This document shows positions 62,486 through 64,000 of a stretch of 64,000 nt of DNA, in pieces. The stretch comes from Spirosoma utsteinense (GTDB taxonomy: Bacteria > Bacteroidota > Bacteroidia > Cytophagales > Spirosomataceae): contig NZ_VFIA01000026.1 in NCBI RefSeq assembly GCF_014282275.1, positions 29,115 through 93,114 of the forward strand, written 5' to 3'. How positions within the stretch are numbered: position 1 is the stretch's first letter; each line of letters begins with the position of its first letter. The translations under genes and the position numbers were made by a program. The notes beneath the pieces are model-generated. The model was not told the DNA's origin. It searched no databases and saw only the letters and a list, made by a program, of their open reading frames with translations.

Positions 62486-63094
62486 TTATCTGTCTGGGAA
62501 ACATCGAATTTACGAAAAAATTCAATCCGAACGCTACGAGATAGTATGTTCCTGACTTTCGGGTAGTCCCGCTGCCTGACTGACCCCTGCTATAGCTGCC
62601 GTCTGCCACCGTTCCAGACCCTTTCATTTCTTACTGGGTTCAGTGTATATACGTGTCTCCTCCTATCTCCCTCTCGTCCGGAAGCCAGATGAAACCAGCG
62701 ATGAATTACCGTTGAAGGGATCGGTAATTGTCCGTTGCAAGGGGAACAATCAATTTTAAGGCGAAGGCCTAAAAAAAAAATCAACAAGTTCGACAAGCTG
62801 AACTGGTTGATAGCCACGTGTAATGAAGTTACTAGTATACCATTTCTATATACTCTATAGTTGTAAAAAAATCCTAAGCACTATTTGCTACTTAGTACTA
62901 GTTTATAGTACTACAAAAATTTATCATATATGAATGAATGATAGACTAGAGTGACCAATTAGATTTCATGTAGTTATCAGATACATAAGGGCCCTTTAGA
63001 TAAATTGGCTCCCACATATAGTCAGATAATCAATTATTTGTCCCGTTATTTAATGCAGCTTTAATTTACAAATCACCCTCAAATCTGATCAGCT
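62486..63094. other. AT-rich intergenic stretch with paired TAGTACTA boxes
   Basis: This 609-bp region holds no convincing gene; the frame at 62590-62817 on the minus strand is too short and shows no family. From about 62750 the sequence becomes AT-rich and remains so to the window end. Paired palindromic boxes TAGTACTA lie at 62893-62900 and 62906-62913, within the region likely to contain the promoter of the ArsR-like gene. Confidence 0.6.
62893..62913. promoter_or_regulatory. Paired TAGTACTA boxes, candidate operator
   Basis: Two identical palindromic octamers (62893-62900 and 62906-62913) are spaced 13 bp start to start, about 180 bp upstream of the ArsR-like gene. Regular spacing of palindromes suits a dimeric winged-helix repressor. 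Binding is untested. Confidence 0.35.
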
Positions 63095-63403
63095 ATGACT
63101 ACTAACAATGTAATGATTGATGAGAAGCGTCTTGATAAAACAGCCTATGTATTAAAGGCAGTAGCGCATCCGCTTCGCATCAAAATCATTCAAATGCTAA
63201 ACGAGAATACGGAGCTGAATGTATCATCCATTTACAAGAACTTGAATGCTGAACAATCGCTCATCTCTCATCATCTAATAAATATGCGGGATAAAGGTAT
63301 TCTCGATATCAGGCGTAGTGGTAAGAATATTTATTACTTTTTAGTGGATGATGCGGTGGCGAACATCATTCAGTGTATCGATAAAAGTCGCCTATTGAAT
63401 TAG
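63095..63403 (+). CDS. ArsR-like winged-helix regulator
   Basis: A 102-residue single-domain transcription factor. The fold is seen in LKAVAHPLRIKIIQMLNENT, LNVSSIYKNLNAEQSLISHH (recognition region) and the wing IRRSGKNIYYFLVDD. No cysteine pair typical of metal-sensing ArsR proteins is present, so it is probably not an arsenic or zinc sensor; the only Cys is near the C-terminus (IIQCIDK). It lies alone in an AT-rich segment, and its base composition differs from the rest of the window, suggesting a later arrival or a different selection history. The target genes are unknown; the genes to its right lie outside the window. Confidence 0.8.
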   Translation: MTTNNVMIDEKRLDKTAYVLKAVAHPLRIKIIQMLNENTELNVSSIYKNLNAEQSLISHHLINMRDKGILDIRRSGKNIYYFLVDDAVANIIQCIDKSRLLN

Positions 63404-63544
63404 TCCCTAACGAATAATTTCTGTACTACGATGAAACAATTGCGCTACAAATGTCAGGTTAGTACCCAGAAAACCCTTAGTGTATAGTTCCACATTGAAA
63501 TCAAGAATTGACCTTTATTCTATCCAAGCCTTTATTCTTCAACA

Positions 63545-63600
63545 GAAAGGGTGCTATCTGCTTGTTGGCGCGTCCCAATCAACAGATAGCACCCCTTTTC
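63545..63600 (+). terminator. Hairpin after the ArsR-like gene
   Basis: About 24-nt arms (63545-63568 and about 63575-63600) pair with a few mismatches, including the exact 12-mer GGGTGCTATCTG and its complement. It is followed by TTTTC on the plus strand and lies 140 bp after the ArsR-like stop. The region 63601-64000 is AT-rich and shows no recognised gene. Confidence 0.55.
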
Positions 63601-64000
63601 AATTACAATATGTTGATTTACAGACTATTACAAAATAAAATCACAGCGATACGAATGATTTTTAGCGTGCTGTCTGTAGCTACTCAGGAAAAAGCCAGCA
63701 GTTCGATTGGCGAGCCGTGCTCCCTGCTAAATACTTTCGAGTGTACGCATATGTATCTATGCTACCTTTCTTCGTTTATACTTACTTACGATGCCTACAG
63801 GATTGCCCGTAAAATAGGCATGATTGGCATTAACGTCTTTTCTGTTTACTTAATCATTCGTGACGGACTCTGATAGTGAAGGAATTCATTATATTAGACT
63901 TGTTGTGATGGTGACTATGAGCTAGTTAACTAAATAGAAGTTCCATAAACCCGCGCAGATTCCTATCGCTGATTCGTACAATGTGACCTTGTGGGTTCGT

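Noticed and set aside
63508..63873. A 121-codon frame on the plus strand
   Set aside because: It runs through a hairpin, lies in AT-rich sequence and shows no family; not supported as a gene.
1..64000. rRNA, tRNA, CRISPR arrays, transposases, prophage genes
   Set aside because: I looked for their usual sequence patterns and saw none. A tRNAscan-SE, CRISPR finder and ISfinder run would be needed to exclude them formally.

Overview
The window looks like a chromosomal segment of a Bacteroidota bacterium of the order Cytophagales, most likely Spirosoma or a close relative. The reasons are two SusC/SusD pairs, an ECF sigma/FecR/SusC-with-STN relay, a GIN-domain lipoprotein, and sugar-oxidation families typical of environmental Bacteroidota and Planctomycetes (ThuA, PVC-type cytochrome dehydrogenases, DUF1080, DUF1501, DUF1549/DUF1553). 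Base composition is fairly GC-rich throughout, except for the last 1.3 kb, which is clearly AT-rich. No rRNA, tRNA, CRISPR array, transposase or prophage gene was seen. Almost every gene lies on the minus strand.

Left end (1-9.4 kb): the 3' part of an M81 (MlrC-like) peptidase, then a sulfide/persulfide module made of a CstB-like persulfide dioxygenase-rhodanese fusion, a peroxiredoxin, two Crp/Fnr regulators and a DUF2892 membrane protein. A perfect Crp-type palindrome lies 66 bp upstream of the dioxygenase start. Next come an ICMT-like methyltransferase and a GNAT protein, then a decayed strip: an internally deleted, frameshifted nhaD, a receiver protein without its phosphoacceptor Asp, a small conserved-looking ORF, and a tolC remnant with two internal stops.

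Centre (9.4-46.5 kb): a large sugar-use region on one strand. The first block (9367-24250) is ECF sigma, FecR, SusC with STN, SusD, ThuA, a 1056-residue SGNH-like/propeller/HEAT/cytochrome c protein, two TIM-barrel epimerases, an alpha/beta hydrolase and a Gfo/Idh/MocA oxidoreductase. The second (24536-33257) is an RbsABC-like importer, another Gfo/Idh/MocA enzyme, another TIM-barrel enzyme, a phosphomannose-isomerase-like cupin and a DUF4432 epimerase. The third (33479-46536) is DUF1080 with a cytochrome c propeller dehydrogenase, a second SusC/SusD pair, DUF1501 and a membrane-anchored DUF1549/DUF1553 cytochrome. I recognise no classical glycoside hydrolase, polysaccharide lyase or sugar kinase. 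This suggests a route in which glycosides are taken up, oxidised (probably to 3-keto sugars), cleaved, and then imported and isomerised.

Right end (46.9-64 kb): a fused rhamnulose-1-phosphate aldolase/lactaldehyde dehydrogenase divergent from a GntR regulator, a CLC antiporter with features of the fluoride-exporting clade, a GIN-domain lipoprotein, an MFS transporter, a bicupin, Kup, DUF1206, an esterase-like hydrolase divergent from a Tat-exported Gfo/Idh/MocA protein, YgiQ, and an ArsR-like regulator in the AT-rich tail.

Transcription units are often separated by very long inverted repeats with arms of up to 66 nt. The arms differ in sequence, and most sit where a terminator is expected.
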